From Closterium sp. NIES-65 (lineage: Eukaryota; Streptophyta; Zygnematophyceae; Desmidiales; Closteriaceae), in contig CANXME010000870.1 of the NCBI GenBank assembly GCA_948144175.1, positions 1 to 64,000 on the forward strand: DNA of 64,000 nt, in the 5' to 3' direction. Both the position numbers and the translations under genes were made by a program. Each line of letters opens with the position of its first letter. The stretch's first letter is position 1. The notes below the pieces were generated by a model. That model was not told the origin of the DNA and searched no databases. It was given only the letters and a program-made list of their open reading frames with translations. Of this stretch, positions 11,461 to 23,100 are shown one piece after another.

Positions 11461-14400
11461 GGGATCTGAGTGCGGAGGGATCTGAGTGCGGAGGGATCTG
11501 AGTGCGGAGGGATCTGAGTGCGGAGGGATCTGAGTGCAGAGGGATCTGAGTGCGGAGGGATCTGAGTGCAGAGGGATCTGAGTGCGGAGGGATCTGAGTG
11601 CGGAGGGATCTGAGTGCGGAGGGATCTGAGTGCGGAGGGATCTGAGTGCAAGGATCTGAGTGCGGAGGGATCTGAGTGCGGAGGGATCTGAGTGCGGAGG
11701 GATCTGAGTGCGGAGGGATCTGAGTGCGGAGGGATCTGAGTGCGGAGGGATCTGAGTGCGGAGGGATCTGAGTGCGGAGGGATCTGAGTGCGGAGGGATC
11801 TGAGTGCGGAGGGATCTGAGTGCGGAGGGATCTGAGTGCGGAGGGATCTGAGTGCAGAGGGATCTGAGTGCGGAGGGATCTGAGTGCGGAGGGATCTGAG
11901 TGCGGAGGGATCTGAGTGCGGAGGGATCTGAGTGCGGAGGGATCTGAGTGCGGAGGGATCTGAGTGCGGAGGGATCTGAGTGCGGAGGGATCTGAGTGCG
12001 GAGGGATCTGAGTGCAGAGGGATCTGAGTGCGGAGGGATCTGAGTGCGGAGGGATCTGAGTGCGGAGGGATCTGAGTGCGGAGGGATCTGAGTGCAGAGG
12101 ATCTGAGTGCGGAGGGATCTGAGTGCGGAGGGATCTGAGTGCGGAGGGATCTGAGTGCGGAGGGATCTGAGTGCAGAGGGATCTGAGTGCAGAGGGATCT
12201 GAGTGCGGAGGGATCTGAGTGCGGAGGGATCTGAGTGCGGAGGGATCTGAGTGCGGAGGGATCTGAGTGCGGAGGGATCTGAGTGCGGAGGGATCTGAGT
12301 GCGGAGGGATCTGAGTGCGGAGGGATCTGAGTGCGGAGGGATCTGAGTGCGGAGGGATCTGAGTGCGGAGGGATCTGAGTGCAGGAGGGATCTGAGTGCG
12401 GAGGGATCTGAGTGCGAGGGATCTGAGTGCGGAGGGATCTGAGTGCGGAGGGATCTGAGTGCGGAGGGATCTGAGTGCAGAGGGATCTGAGTGCGGAGGA
12501 TCTGAGTGCGGAGGGATCTGAGTGCGGAGGGATCTGAGTGCGGAGGGATCTGAGTGCGGAGGGATCTGAGTGCGGAGGGATCTGAGTGCAGAGGGATCTG
12601 AGTGCGGAGGGATCTGAGTGCGGAGGGATCTGAGTGCGGAGGGATCTGAGTGCGGAGGGATCTGAGTGCGGAGGGATCTGAGTGCGGAGGGATCTGAGTG
12701 CGGAGGGATCTGAGTGCGGAGGGATCTGAGTGCAGAGGGATCTGAGTGCGGAGGGATCTGAGTGCGGAGGGATCTGAGTGCGGAGGGATCTGAGTGCGGA
12801 GGGATCTGAGTGCGGAGGGATCTGAGTGCAGAGGGATCTGAGTGCGGAGGGATCTGAGTGCAGAGGGATCTGAGTGCGGAGGGATCTGAGTGCGGAGGAG
12901 GGATCTGAGTGCAGAGGGATCTGAGTGCGGAGGGATCTGAGTGCGGAGGGATCTGAGTGCGGAGGGATCTGAGTGCGGAGGGATCTGAGTGCGGAGGGAT
13001 CTGAGTGCAGAGGGATCTGAGTGCGGAGGGATCTGAGTGCGGAGGGATCTGAGTGCAGAGGATCTGAGTGCGGAGGGATCTGAGTGCGGAGGGATCTGAG
13101 TGCAGAGGGATCTGAGTGCGGAGGGATCTGAGTGCGGAGGGATCTGAGTGCGGAGGGATCTGAGTGCGGAGGGATCTGAGTGCAGAGGGATCTGAGGTGG
13201 AGGGATCTGAGTGCGGAGGGATCTGAGTGCGGAGGGATCTGAGTGCGGAGGGATCTGAGTGGAGGGATCTGAGTGCGGAGGGATCTGAGTGCAGAGGGAT
13301 CTGAGTGCGGAGGGATCTGAGTGCGGAGGGATCTGAGTGCGGAGGGATCTGAGTGCGGAGGGATCTGAGTGCGGAGGGATCTGAGTGCGGAGGGATCTGA
13401 GTGCAGAGGGATCTGAGTGCGGAGGGATCTGAGTGCGGAGGGATCTGAGTGCGGAGGGATCTGAGTGCGGAGGGATCTGAGTGCGGAGGATCTGAGTGCG
13501 GAGGGATCTGAGTGCGGAGGGATCTGAGTGCGGAGGGATCTGAGTGCGGAGGGATCTGAGTGCGGAGGGATCTGAGTGCGGAGGGATCTGAGTGCGGAGG
13601 GATCTGAGTGCGAGGGATCTGAGTGCAGAGGGATCTGAGTGCAGAGGGATCTGAGTGCGAGGGATCTGAGTGCAGAGGGATCTGAGTGCGGAGGGATCTG
13701 AGTGCGGAGGGATCTGAGTGCAGAGGGATCTGAGTGCGGAGGGATCTGAGTGCGGAGGGATCTGAGTGCGGAGGGATCTGAGTGCGGAGGGATCTGAGTG
13801 CAGAGGGATCTGAGTGCGGAGGGATCTGAGTGCGGAGGGATCTGAGTGCGGAGGGATCTGAGTGCGGAGGGATCTGAGTGCAGAGGGATCTGAGTGCGGA
13901 GGGATCTGAGTGCGGAGGGATCTGAGTGCGGAGGGATCTGAGTGCGAGGGATCTGAGTGCAGAGGGATCTGAGTGCGGAGGATCTGAGTGCGGAGGGATC
14001 TGAGTGCAGAGGGATCTGAGTGCGGAGGGATCTGAGTGCGGAGGGATCTGAGTGCGGAGGGATCTGAGTGCGGAGGGATCTGAGTGCGGAGGGATCTGAG
14101 TGCGGAGGGATCTGAGTGCGGAGGGATCTGAGTGCGGAGGGATCTGAGTGCGGAGGGATCTGAGTGCGGAGGGATCTGAGTGCGGAGGGATCTGAGTGCG
14201 GAGGGATCTGAGTGCGGAGGGATCTGAGTGCGGAGGGATCTGAGTGCAGAGGGATCTGAGTGCGGAGGATCTGAGTGCGGAGGGATCTGAGTGCGGAGGG
14301 ATCTGAGTGCGGAGGGATCTGAGTGCGGAGGGATCTGAGTGCAGAGGGATCTGAGTGCGGAGGGATCTGAGTGCGGAGGGATCTGAGTGCGGAGGGATCT

Positions 14401-17400
14401 GAGTGCAGAGGGATCTGAGTGCGGAGGGATCTGAGTGCGGAGGGATCTGAGTGCAGAGGGATCTGAGTGCGGAGGGATCTGAGTGCGGAGGGATCTGAGT
14501 GCGGAGGGATCTGAGTGCGGAGGGATCTGAGTGGAGGGATCTGAGTGCGGAGGGATCTGAGTGCGGAGGGATCTGAGTGCGGAGGGATCTGAGTGCAGAG
14601 GGATCTGAGTGCGGAGGGATCTGAGTGCAGAGGGATCTGAGTGCGGAGGGATCTGAGTGCGGAGGGATCTGAGTGCAGAGGGATCTGAGTGCGGAGGGAT
14701 CTGAGTGCGGAGGGATCTGAGTGCGGAGGGATCTGAGTGCGGAGGATCTGAGTGCGGAGGGATCTGAGTGCAGAGGGATCTGAGTGCGGAGGGATCTGAG
14801 TGCGGAGGATCTGAGTGCGGAGGGATCTGAGTGCGGAGGGATCTGAGTGCGGAGGGATCTGAGTGCGGAGGGATCTGAGTGCGGAGGGATCTGAGTGCGG
14901 AGGGATCTGAGTGCGGAGGGATCTGAGTGCGGAGGGATCTGAGTGCGGAGGGATCTGAGTGCGGAGGGATCTGAGTGCGGAGGGATCTGAGTGCGGAGGG
15001 ATCTGAGTGCGGAGGGATCTGAGTGCAGAGGGATCTGAGTGCGGAGGGATCTGAGTGCAGAGGGATCTGAGTGCGGAGGGATCTGAGTGCGGAGGGATCT
15101 GAGTGCAGAGGGATCTGAGTGCGGAGGGATCTGAGTGCGGAGGGATCTGAGTGCGGAGGGATCTGAGTGCGGAGGGATCTGAGTGCGGAGGGATCTGAGT
15201 GCGGAGGGATCTGAGTGCGGAGGGATCTGAGTGCGGAGGGATCTGAGTGCGGAGGGATCTGAGTGCGGAGGGATCTGAGTGCGGAGGGATCTGAGTGCGG
15301 AGGGATCTGAGTGCAGAGGGATCTGAGTGCAGAGGGATCTGAGTGCGGAGGGATCTGAGTGCGGAGGGATCTGAGTGCGGAGGGATCTGAGTGCGGAGGG
15401 ATCTGAGTGCGGAGGGATCTGAGTGCGGAGGGATCTGAGTGCGGAGGGATCTGAGTGCGGAGGGATCTGAGTGCGGAGGGATCTGAGTGCGGGGATCTGA
15501 GTGCGGAGGATCTGAGTGCAGAGGGATCTGAGTGCGGAGGGATCTGAGTGCGGAGGGATCTGAGTGCGGAGGGATCTGAGTGCGGAGGGATCTGAGTGCG
15601 GAGGGATCTGAGTGCGGAGGGATCTGAGTGCGGAGGGATCTGAGTGCGGAGGGATCTGAGTGCGGTAGGATCTGAGTGCGGAGGGATCTGAGTGCGGAGG
15701 GATCTGAGTGCGGAGGGATCTGAGTGCAGAGGGATCTGAGTGCGGAGGGATCTGAGTGCGGAGGGATCTGAGTGCGGAGGGATCTGAGTGCGGAGGGATC
15801 TGAGTGCGGAGGGATCTGAGTGCGGAGGGATCTGAGTGCGGAGGGATCTGAGTGCAGAGGGATCTGAGTGCGGAGGGATCTGAGTGCAGAGGGATCTGAG
15901 TGCAGAGGGATCTGAGTGCAGAGGGATCTGAGTGCGGAGGGATCTGAGTGCGGAGGGATCTGAGTGCGGAGGGATCTGAGTGCAGAGGGATCTGAGTGCG
16001 GAGGGATCTGAGTGCGGAGGGATCTGAGTGCAGAGGAATCTGAGTGCGGAGGGATCTGAGTGCGGAGGGATCTGAGTGCGGAGGGATCTGAGTGCGGAGG
16101 GATCTGAGTGCGGAGGGATCTGAGTGCGGAGGATCTGAGTGCGGAGGGATCTGAGTGCGGAGGGATCTGAGTGCGGAGGGATCTGAGTGCGGAGGGATCT
16201 GAGTGCGGAGGGATCTGAGTGCGGAGGGATCTGAGTGCAGAGGGATCTGAGTGCGAGGATCTGAGTGCGGAGGATCTGAGTGCGGAGGGATCTGAGTGCA
16301 GAGGGATCTGAGTGCGGAGGGATCTGAGTGCGGAGGGATCTGAGTGCAGAGGGATCTGAGTGCGGAGGGATCTGAGTGCGGAGGGATCTGAGTGCAGAGG
16401 GATCTGAGTGCGGAGGGATCTGAGTGCGGAGGGATCTGAGTGCGGAGGGATCTGAGTGCGGAGAGATCTGAGTGCGGAGGGATCTGAGTGCGGAGGGATC
16501 TGAGTGCGGAGGGATCTGAGTGCGGGGGATCTGAGTGCGGAGGGATCTGAGTGCGGAGGGATCTGAGTGCGGAGGGATCTGAGTGCAGAGGGATCTGAGT
16601 GCGGAGGGATCTGAGTGCGGAGGGATCTGAGTGCGGAGGGATCTGAGTGCGGAGGGATCTGAGTGCGGAGGGATCTGAGTGCGGAGGGATCTGAGTGCGG
16701 AGGGATCTGAGTGCGGAGGGATCTGAGTGCGGAGGGATCTGAGTGCGAGGGATCTGAGTGCAGAGGGATCTGAGTGCGGAGGGATCTGAGTGCGGAGGAT
16801 CTGAGTGCAGAGGGATCTGAGTGCAGAGGGATCTGAGTGCGGAGGGATCTGAGTGCGGAGGGATCTGAGTGCGGAGGGATCTGAGTGCAGAGGGATCTGA
16901 GTGCGGAGGGATCTGAGTGCGGAGGGATCTGAGTGCGGAGGGATCTGAGTGCAGAGGGATCTGAGTGCGGAGGGATCTGAGTGCGGAGGGATCTGAGTGC
17001 GGAGGGATCTGAGTGCAGGGATCTGAGTGCGGAGGGATCTGAGTGCGGAGGGATCTGAGTGCGGAGGGATCTGAGTGCGGAGGGATCTGAGTGCGGAGGG
17101 ATCTGAGTGCGGAGGGATCTGAGTGCGGAGGGATCTGAGTGCGGAGGGATCTGAGTGCGGAGGGATCTGAGTGCGGAGGGATCTGAGTGCGGAGGGATCT
17201 GAGTGCGGAGGGATCTGAGTGCGGAGGGATCTGAGTGCGGAGGGATCTGAGTGCGGAGGGATCTGAGTGCAGAGGGATCTGAGTGCGGAGGGATCTGAGT
17301 GCAGAGGGATCTGAGTGCGGAGGGATCTGAGTGCGGAGGGATCTGAGTGCGGAGGGATCTGAGTGCGGAGGGATCTGAGTGCGGAGGGATCTGAGTGCGG

Positions 17401-19569
17401 AGGGATCTGAGTGCGGAGGGATCTGAGTGCGGAGGGATCTGAGTGCGGAGGGATCTGAGTGCGGAGGGATCTGAGTGCGGAGGGATCTGAGTGCGGAGGG
17501 ATCTGAGTGCGGAGGGATCTGAGTGCGGAGGGATCTGAGTGCAGAGGGATCTGAGTGCGGAGGGATCTGAGTGCAGAGGGATCTGAGTGCGGAGGGATCT
17601 GAGTGCAGAGGGATCTGAGTGCAGAGGGATCTGAGTGCGGAGGGATCTGAGTGCGGAGGGATCTGAGTGCGGAGGGATCTGAGTGCGAGGGATCTGAGTG
17701 CGGAGGGATCTGAGTGCAGAGGGATCTGAGTGCAGAGGGATCTGAGTGCAGAGGGATCTGAGTGCGGAGGGATCTGAGTGCGGAGGGATCTGAGTGCGGA
17801 GGGATCTGAGTGCGGAGGGATCTGAGTGCGGAGGGATCTGAGTGCGGAGGGATCTGAGTGCGGAGGGATCTGAGTGCAGAGGGATCTGAGTGCAGAGGGA
17901 TCTGAGTGCGGAGGGATCTGAGTGCGGAGGGATCTGAGTGCGGAGGATCTGAGTGCAGAGGGATCTGAGTGCAGAGGGATCTGAGTGCAGAGGGATCTGA
18001 GTGCGGAGGGATCTGAGTGCGGAGGGATCTGAGTGCGGAGGGATCTGAGTGCGAGGGATCTGAGTGCGGAGGGATCTGAGTGCGGAGGGATCTGAGTGCG
18101 GAGGGATCTGAGTGCGGAGGGATCTGAGTGCGGAGGGATCTGAGTGCAGAGGGATCTGAGTGCGGAGGGATCTGAGTGCGGAGGGATCTGAGTGCGGAGG
18201 GATCTGAGTGCAGAGGGATCTGAGTGCAGAGGGATCTGAGTGCAGAGGGATCTGAGTGCGGAGGGATCTGAGTGCGGAGGGATCTGAGTGCGGAGGGATC
18301 TGAGTGCGGAGGGATCTGAGTGCGGAGGGATCTGAGTGCGGAGGGATCTGAGTGCGGAGGGATCTGAGTGCAGAGGGATCTGAGTGCGGAGGGATCTGAG
18401 TGCAGAGGGATCTGAGTGCGGAGGGATCTGAGTGCGGAGGGATCTGAGTGCGGAGGGATCTGAGTGCGGAGGGATCTGAGTGCAGAGGGATCTGAGTGCG
18501 GAGGATCTGAGTGCGGAGGGATCTGAGTGCGGAGGGATCTGAGTGCGGAGGGATCTGAGTGCGGAGGGATCTGAGTGCGGAGGGATCTGAGTGCGGAGGG
18601 ATCTGAGTGCGGAGGGATCTGAGTGCAGAGGGATCTGAGTGCGGAGGGATCTGAGTGCAGAGGGATCTGAGTGCGGAGGGATCTGAGTGCAGAGGGATCT
18701 GAGTGCGGAGGGATCTGAGTGCGGAGGGATCTGAGTGCGGAGGGATCTGAGTGCAGAGGGATCTGAGTGCGGAGGGATCTGAGTGCGGAGGGATCTGAGT
18801 GCAGAGGGATCTGAGTGCAGAGGGATCTGAGTGCGGAGGGATCTGAGTGCGGAGGGATCTGAGTGCGGAGGGATCTGAGTGCGGAGGGATCTGAGTGCGG
18901 AGGGATCTGAGTGCGGAGGGATCTGAGTGCGGAGGGATCTGAGTGCAGAGGGATCTGAGTGCGGAGGGATCTGAGTGCGGAGGGATCTGAGTGCAGAGGG
19001 ATCTGAGTGCAGAGGGATCTGAGTGCGGAGGATCTGAGTGCGGAGGGATCTGAGTGCGGAGGGATCTGAGTGCGGAGGGATCTGAGTGCGGAGGGATCTG
19101 AGTGCGGAGGGATCTGAGTGCGGAGGGATCTGAGTGCGGAGGGATCTGAGTGCGGAGGGATCTGAGTGCAGAGGGATCTGAGTGCAGAGGGATCTGAGTG
19201 CGGAGGGATCTGAGTGCGGAGGGATCTGAGTGCGGAGGGATCTGAGTGCGGAGGGATCTGAGTGCAGAGGGATCTGAGTGCAGAGGGATCTGAGTGCGGA
19301 GGGATCTGAGTGCGGAGGGATCTGAGTGCGGAGGGATCTGAGTGCAGAGGGATCTGAGTGCAGAGGGATCTGAGTGCGGAGGGATCTGAGTGCAGAGGGA
19401 TCTGAGTGCAGAGGGATCTGAGTGCAGAGGGATCTGAGTGCAGAGGGATCTGAGTGCGGAGGGATCTGAGTGCGGAGGATCTGAGTGCGGAGGGATCTGA
19501 GTGGGAGGGATCTGAGTGCGGAGGGATCTGAGTGCAGAGGGATCTGAGTGCGGAGGGATCTGAGTGCGG

Positions 19570-19860
19570 AGGGATCTGAGTGCAGAGGGATCTGAGTGCG
19601 GAGGGATCTGAGTGCGGAGGGATCTGAGTGCGGAGGGATCTGAGTGCGGAGGGATCTGAGTGCAGAGGGATCTGAGTGCGGAGGAATCTGAGTGCGGAGG
19701 AATCTGAGTGCGGAGGGATCTGAGTGCGGAGGGATCTGAGTGCGGAGGGATCTGAGTGCGGAGGGATCTGAGTGCAGAGGGATCTGAGTGCGGAGGGATC
19801 TGAGTGCAGAGGGATCTGAGTGCGAGGGATCTGAGTGCAGAGGGATCTGAGTGCAGAGGG
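19570..19860 (+). repeat. Marker block with paired GGAGGAATC units, copy at 19.7 kb
   Basis: Order A GGGG A [two marked units, first changed base 19,685] GGGG A G A short A A. It matches the 11.3 kb block on the left exactly in G/A order and on the right apart from one extra G unit. It also resembles the 27.2 kb block, and lies 8,364 bp from the former and 7,530 bp from the latter. Confidence 0.6.
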
Positions 19861-19902
19861 ATCTGAGTGCGGAGGGATCTGAGTGCAGAGGGATCTGAGT
19901 GC

Positions 19903-20158
19903 AGAGGGATCTGAGTGCAGAGGGATCTGAGTGCGGAGGGATCTGAGTGCGGAGGGATCTGAGTGCGGAGGGATCTGAGTGCAGAGGGATCTGAGTGCAG
20001 AGGGATCTGAGTGCGGAGGGATCTGAGTGCGGAGGGATCTGAGTGCGGAGGGATCTGAGTGCAGAGGGATCTGAGTGCAGAGGGATCTGAGTGCGGAGGG
20101 ATCTGAGTGCGGAGGGATCTGAGTGCGGAGGGATCTGAGTGCAGAGGGATCTGAGTGC
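19903..20158 (+). repeat. 80-bp (5-unit) cassette AAGGG, tandem
   Basis: A-type bases fall at 19,903/19,919, 19,983/19,999, 20,063/20,079 and 20,143, so the pair AA followed by GGG recurs with an exact 80-bp step. Three full cassettes are present and a fourth begins. All other positions match the consensus unit. Confidence 0.8.
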
Positions 20159-23100
20159 GGAGGAATCTGAGTGCAGAGGGATCTGAGTGCAGAGGGATCT
20201 GAGTGCGGAGGAATCTGAGTGCAGAGGGATCTGAGTGCGGAGGGATCTGAGTGCGGAGGGATCTGAGTGCGGAGGGATCTGAGTGCGGAGGGATCTGAGT
20301 GCGGAGGGATCTGAGTGCGGAGGGATCTGAGTGCGGAGGGATCTGAGTGCGGAGGGATCTGAGTGCGGAGGGATCTGAGTGCGGAGGGATCTGAGTGCGG
20401 AGGGATCTGAGTGCGGAGGGATCTGAGTGCGGAGGGATCTGAGTGCGGAGGGATCTGAGTGCGGAGGGATCTGAGTGCAGAGGGATCTGAGTGCGGAGGG
20501 ATCTGAGTGCGGAGGGATCTGAGTGCAGAGGGATCTGAGTGCAGAGGGATCTGAGTGCAGAGGGATCTGAGTGCGGAGGGATCTGAGTGCGGAGGGATCT
20601 GAGTGCGGAGGGATCTGAGTGCAGAGGGATCTGAGTGCGGAGGGATCTGAGTGCGGAGGGATCTGAGTGCAGAGGGATCTGAGTGCGGAGGGATCTGAGT
20701 GCAGAGGATCTGAGTGCAGAGGGATCTGAGTGCGGAGGGATCTGAGTGCGGAGGAATCTGAGTGCGGAGGGATCTGAGTGCGGAGGGATCTGAGTGCGGA
20801 GGGATCTGAGTGCAGAGGGATCTGAGTGCAGAGGGATCTGAGTGCGGAGGGATCTGAGTGCGGAGGGATCTGAGTGCGGAGGGATCTGAGTGCGGAGGGA
20901 TCTGAGTGCGGAGGGATCTGAGTGCGGAGGGATCTGAGTGCGGAGGGATCTGAGTGCGGAGGGATCTGAGTGCGGAGGGATCTGAGTGCAGAGGGATCTG
21001 AGTGCAGAGGGATCTGAGTGCGGAGGGATCTGAGTGCGGAGGGATCTGAGTGCAGAGGGATCTGAGTGCGGAGGGATCTGAGTGCAGAGGGATCTGAGTG
21101 CGGAGGGATCTGAGTGCAGAGGGATCTGAGTGCGGAGGGATCTGAGTGCGGAGGGATCTGAGTGCGGAGGGATCTGAGTGCGGAGGGATCTGAGTGCGGA
21201 GGGATCTGAGTGCGGAGGGATCTGAGTGCGGAGGGATCTGAGTGCGGAGGGATCTGAGTGCAGAGGGATCTGAGTGCAGAGGGATCTGAGTGCGGAGGGA
21301 TCTGAGTGCAGAGGGATCTGAGTGCGGAGGGATCTGAGTGCAGAGGGATCTGAGTGCGGAGGGATCTGAGTGCGGAGGGATCTGAGTGCGGAGGGATCTG
21401 AGTGCGGAGGGATCTGAGTGCGGAGGGATCTGAGTGCAGAGGGATCTGAGTGCGGAGGGATCTGAGTGCGGAGGGATCTGAGTGCGGAGGGATCTGAGTG
21501 CGGAGGGATCTGAGTGCGGAGGGATCTGAGTGCGGAGGGATCTGAGTGCGGAGGATCTGAGTGCGGAGGGATCTGAGTGCAGAGGGATCTGAGTGCGGAG
21601 GGATCTGAGTGCGGAGGGATCTGAGTGCAGAGGGATCTGAGTGCGGAGGGATCTGAGTGCGGAGGGATCTGAGTGCGGAGGGATCTGAGTGCGGAGGGAT
21701 CTGAGTGCGGAGGGATCTGAGTGCGGAGGGATCTGAGTGCGGAGGGATCTGAGTGCGGAGGGATCTGAGTGCGGAGGGATCTGAGTGCGGAGGGATCTGA
21801 GTGCGGAGGGATCTGAGTGCGGAGGGATCTGAGTGCGGAGGGATCTGAGTGCGGAGGGATCTGAGTGCAGAGGGATCTGAGTGCAGAGGGATCTGAGTGC
21901 GGAGGGATCTGAGTGCGGAGGGATCTGAGTGCAGAGGGATCTGAGTGCGGAGGGATCTGAGTGCGGAGGGATCTGAGTGCAGAGGGATCTGAGTGCGGAG
22001 GGATCTGAGTGCGGAGGGATCTGAGTGCAGAGGGATCTGAGTGCAGAGGGATCTGAGTGCAGAGGGATCTGAGTGCGGAGGGATCTGAGTGCGGAGGGAT
22101 CTGAGTGCGGAGGGATCTGAGTGCGGAGGGATCTGAGTGCGGAGGGATCTGAGTGCGGAGGATCTGAGTGCGGAGGGATCTGAGTGCGGAGGGATCTGAG
22201 TGCAGAGGGATCTGAGTGCAGAGGGATCTGAGTGCGGAGGGATCTGAGTGCAGAGGGATCTGAGTGCGGAGGGATCTGAGTGCGGAGGGATCTGAGTGCA
22301 GAGGGATCTGAGTGCGGAGGGATCTGAGTGCAGAGGGATCTGAGTGCGGAGGGATCTGAGTGCGGAGGGATCTGAGTGCGGAGGGATCTGAGTGCGGAGG
22401 GATCTGAGTGCGGAGGGATCTGAGTGCGGAGGGATCTGAGTGCGGAGGGATCTGAGTGCGGAGGGATCTGAGTGCGGAGGGATCTGAGTGCGGAGGGATC
22501 TGAGTGCGGAGGGATCTGAGTGCGGAGGGATCTGAGTGCGGAGGGATCTGAGTGCGGAGGGATCTGAGTGCGAGGGATCTGAGTGCGGAGGGATCTGAGT
22601 GCGGAGGGATCTGAGTGCGGAGGGATCTGAGTGCGGAGGGATCTGAGTGCGGAGGGATCTGAGTGCGGAGGGATCTGAGTGCGGAGGGATCTGAGTGCGG
22701 AGGGATCTGAGTGCAGAGGGATCTGAGTGCGGAGGGATCTGAGTGCGGAGGGATCTGAGTGCAGAGGGATCTGAGTGCGGAGGGATCTGAGTGCGGAGGG
22801 ATCTGAGTGCAGAGGGATCTGAGTGCAGAGGGATCTGAGTGCAGAGGGATCTGAGTGCGGAGGGATCTGAGTGCGGAGGGATCTGAGTGCGGAGGGATCT
22901 GAGTGCGGAGGGATCTGAGTGCGGAGGGATCTGAGTGCGGAGGGATCTGAGTGCGGAGGAATCTGAGTGCGGAGGGATCTGAGTGCAGAGGGATCTGAGT
23001 GCAGAGGGATCTGAGTGCGGAGGGATCTGAGTGCAGAGGGATCTGAGTGCAGAGGATCTGAGTGCGGAGGGATCTGAGTGCGAGGGATCTGAGTGCAGAG

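Larger units (their letters stand above)
1..11650 (+). repeat. Degenerate left arm of the array
   Basis: Same 16-bp unit, but broken up. Hand counts give about 15 length changes in 1-1000, about 17 in 2000-3000, about 9 in 5000-6000, about 11 in 8000-9000 and about 10 in 10000-11000. Events include 15-bp units, one-base insertions (GAAGTGCGG near 216 and 660), truncated units (GGATGAGTG near 338) and mixed junctions near 1786-1797, 2320-2336 and 6921-6932. Decay declines gradually toward the core rather than at a sharp border. No gene, RNA or mobile element is visible. The pattern fits the edge of a tandem array, where homogenisation by unequal exchange is weakest. Lower sequencing accuracy at a contig end would look similar. 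Confidence 0.8.
2067..11651 (-). other. Spurious 3,194-codon open frame made by the repeat
   Basis: Read on the minus strand, this frame starts at a TTG (11,649-11,651, from the variant GTGCAAGG) and stops at TGA (plus-strand TCA, 2,067-2,069, from GGATCATCTG). The product is a 16-residue cycle, IPPHSDPSALRSLRTQ, because three 16-bp units make 16 codons. The reverse-complement unit has no stop in any frame, so indels merely rotate the cycle and never end it. The G-to-A unit variant appears as R to C (SLRTQ/SLCTQ), P to L (IPPHS/IPLHS) or a silent change, depending on frame. There is no signal peptide, membrane segment or recognisable domain, and the start is only the last chance start codon in a much longer stop-free frame. 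I regard it as non-coding; I cannot exclude transcription. Confidence 0.9.

Noticed and set aside
2067-11651. A real gene for a giant proline/serine/arginine-rich repeat protein
   Set aside because: Start and stop both depend on damaged units, all three frames are equally open, indels rotate the same peptide, and there is no unique domain or regulatory context.
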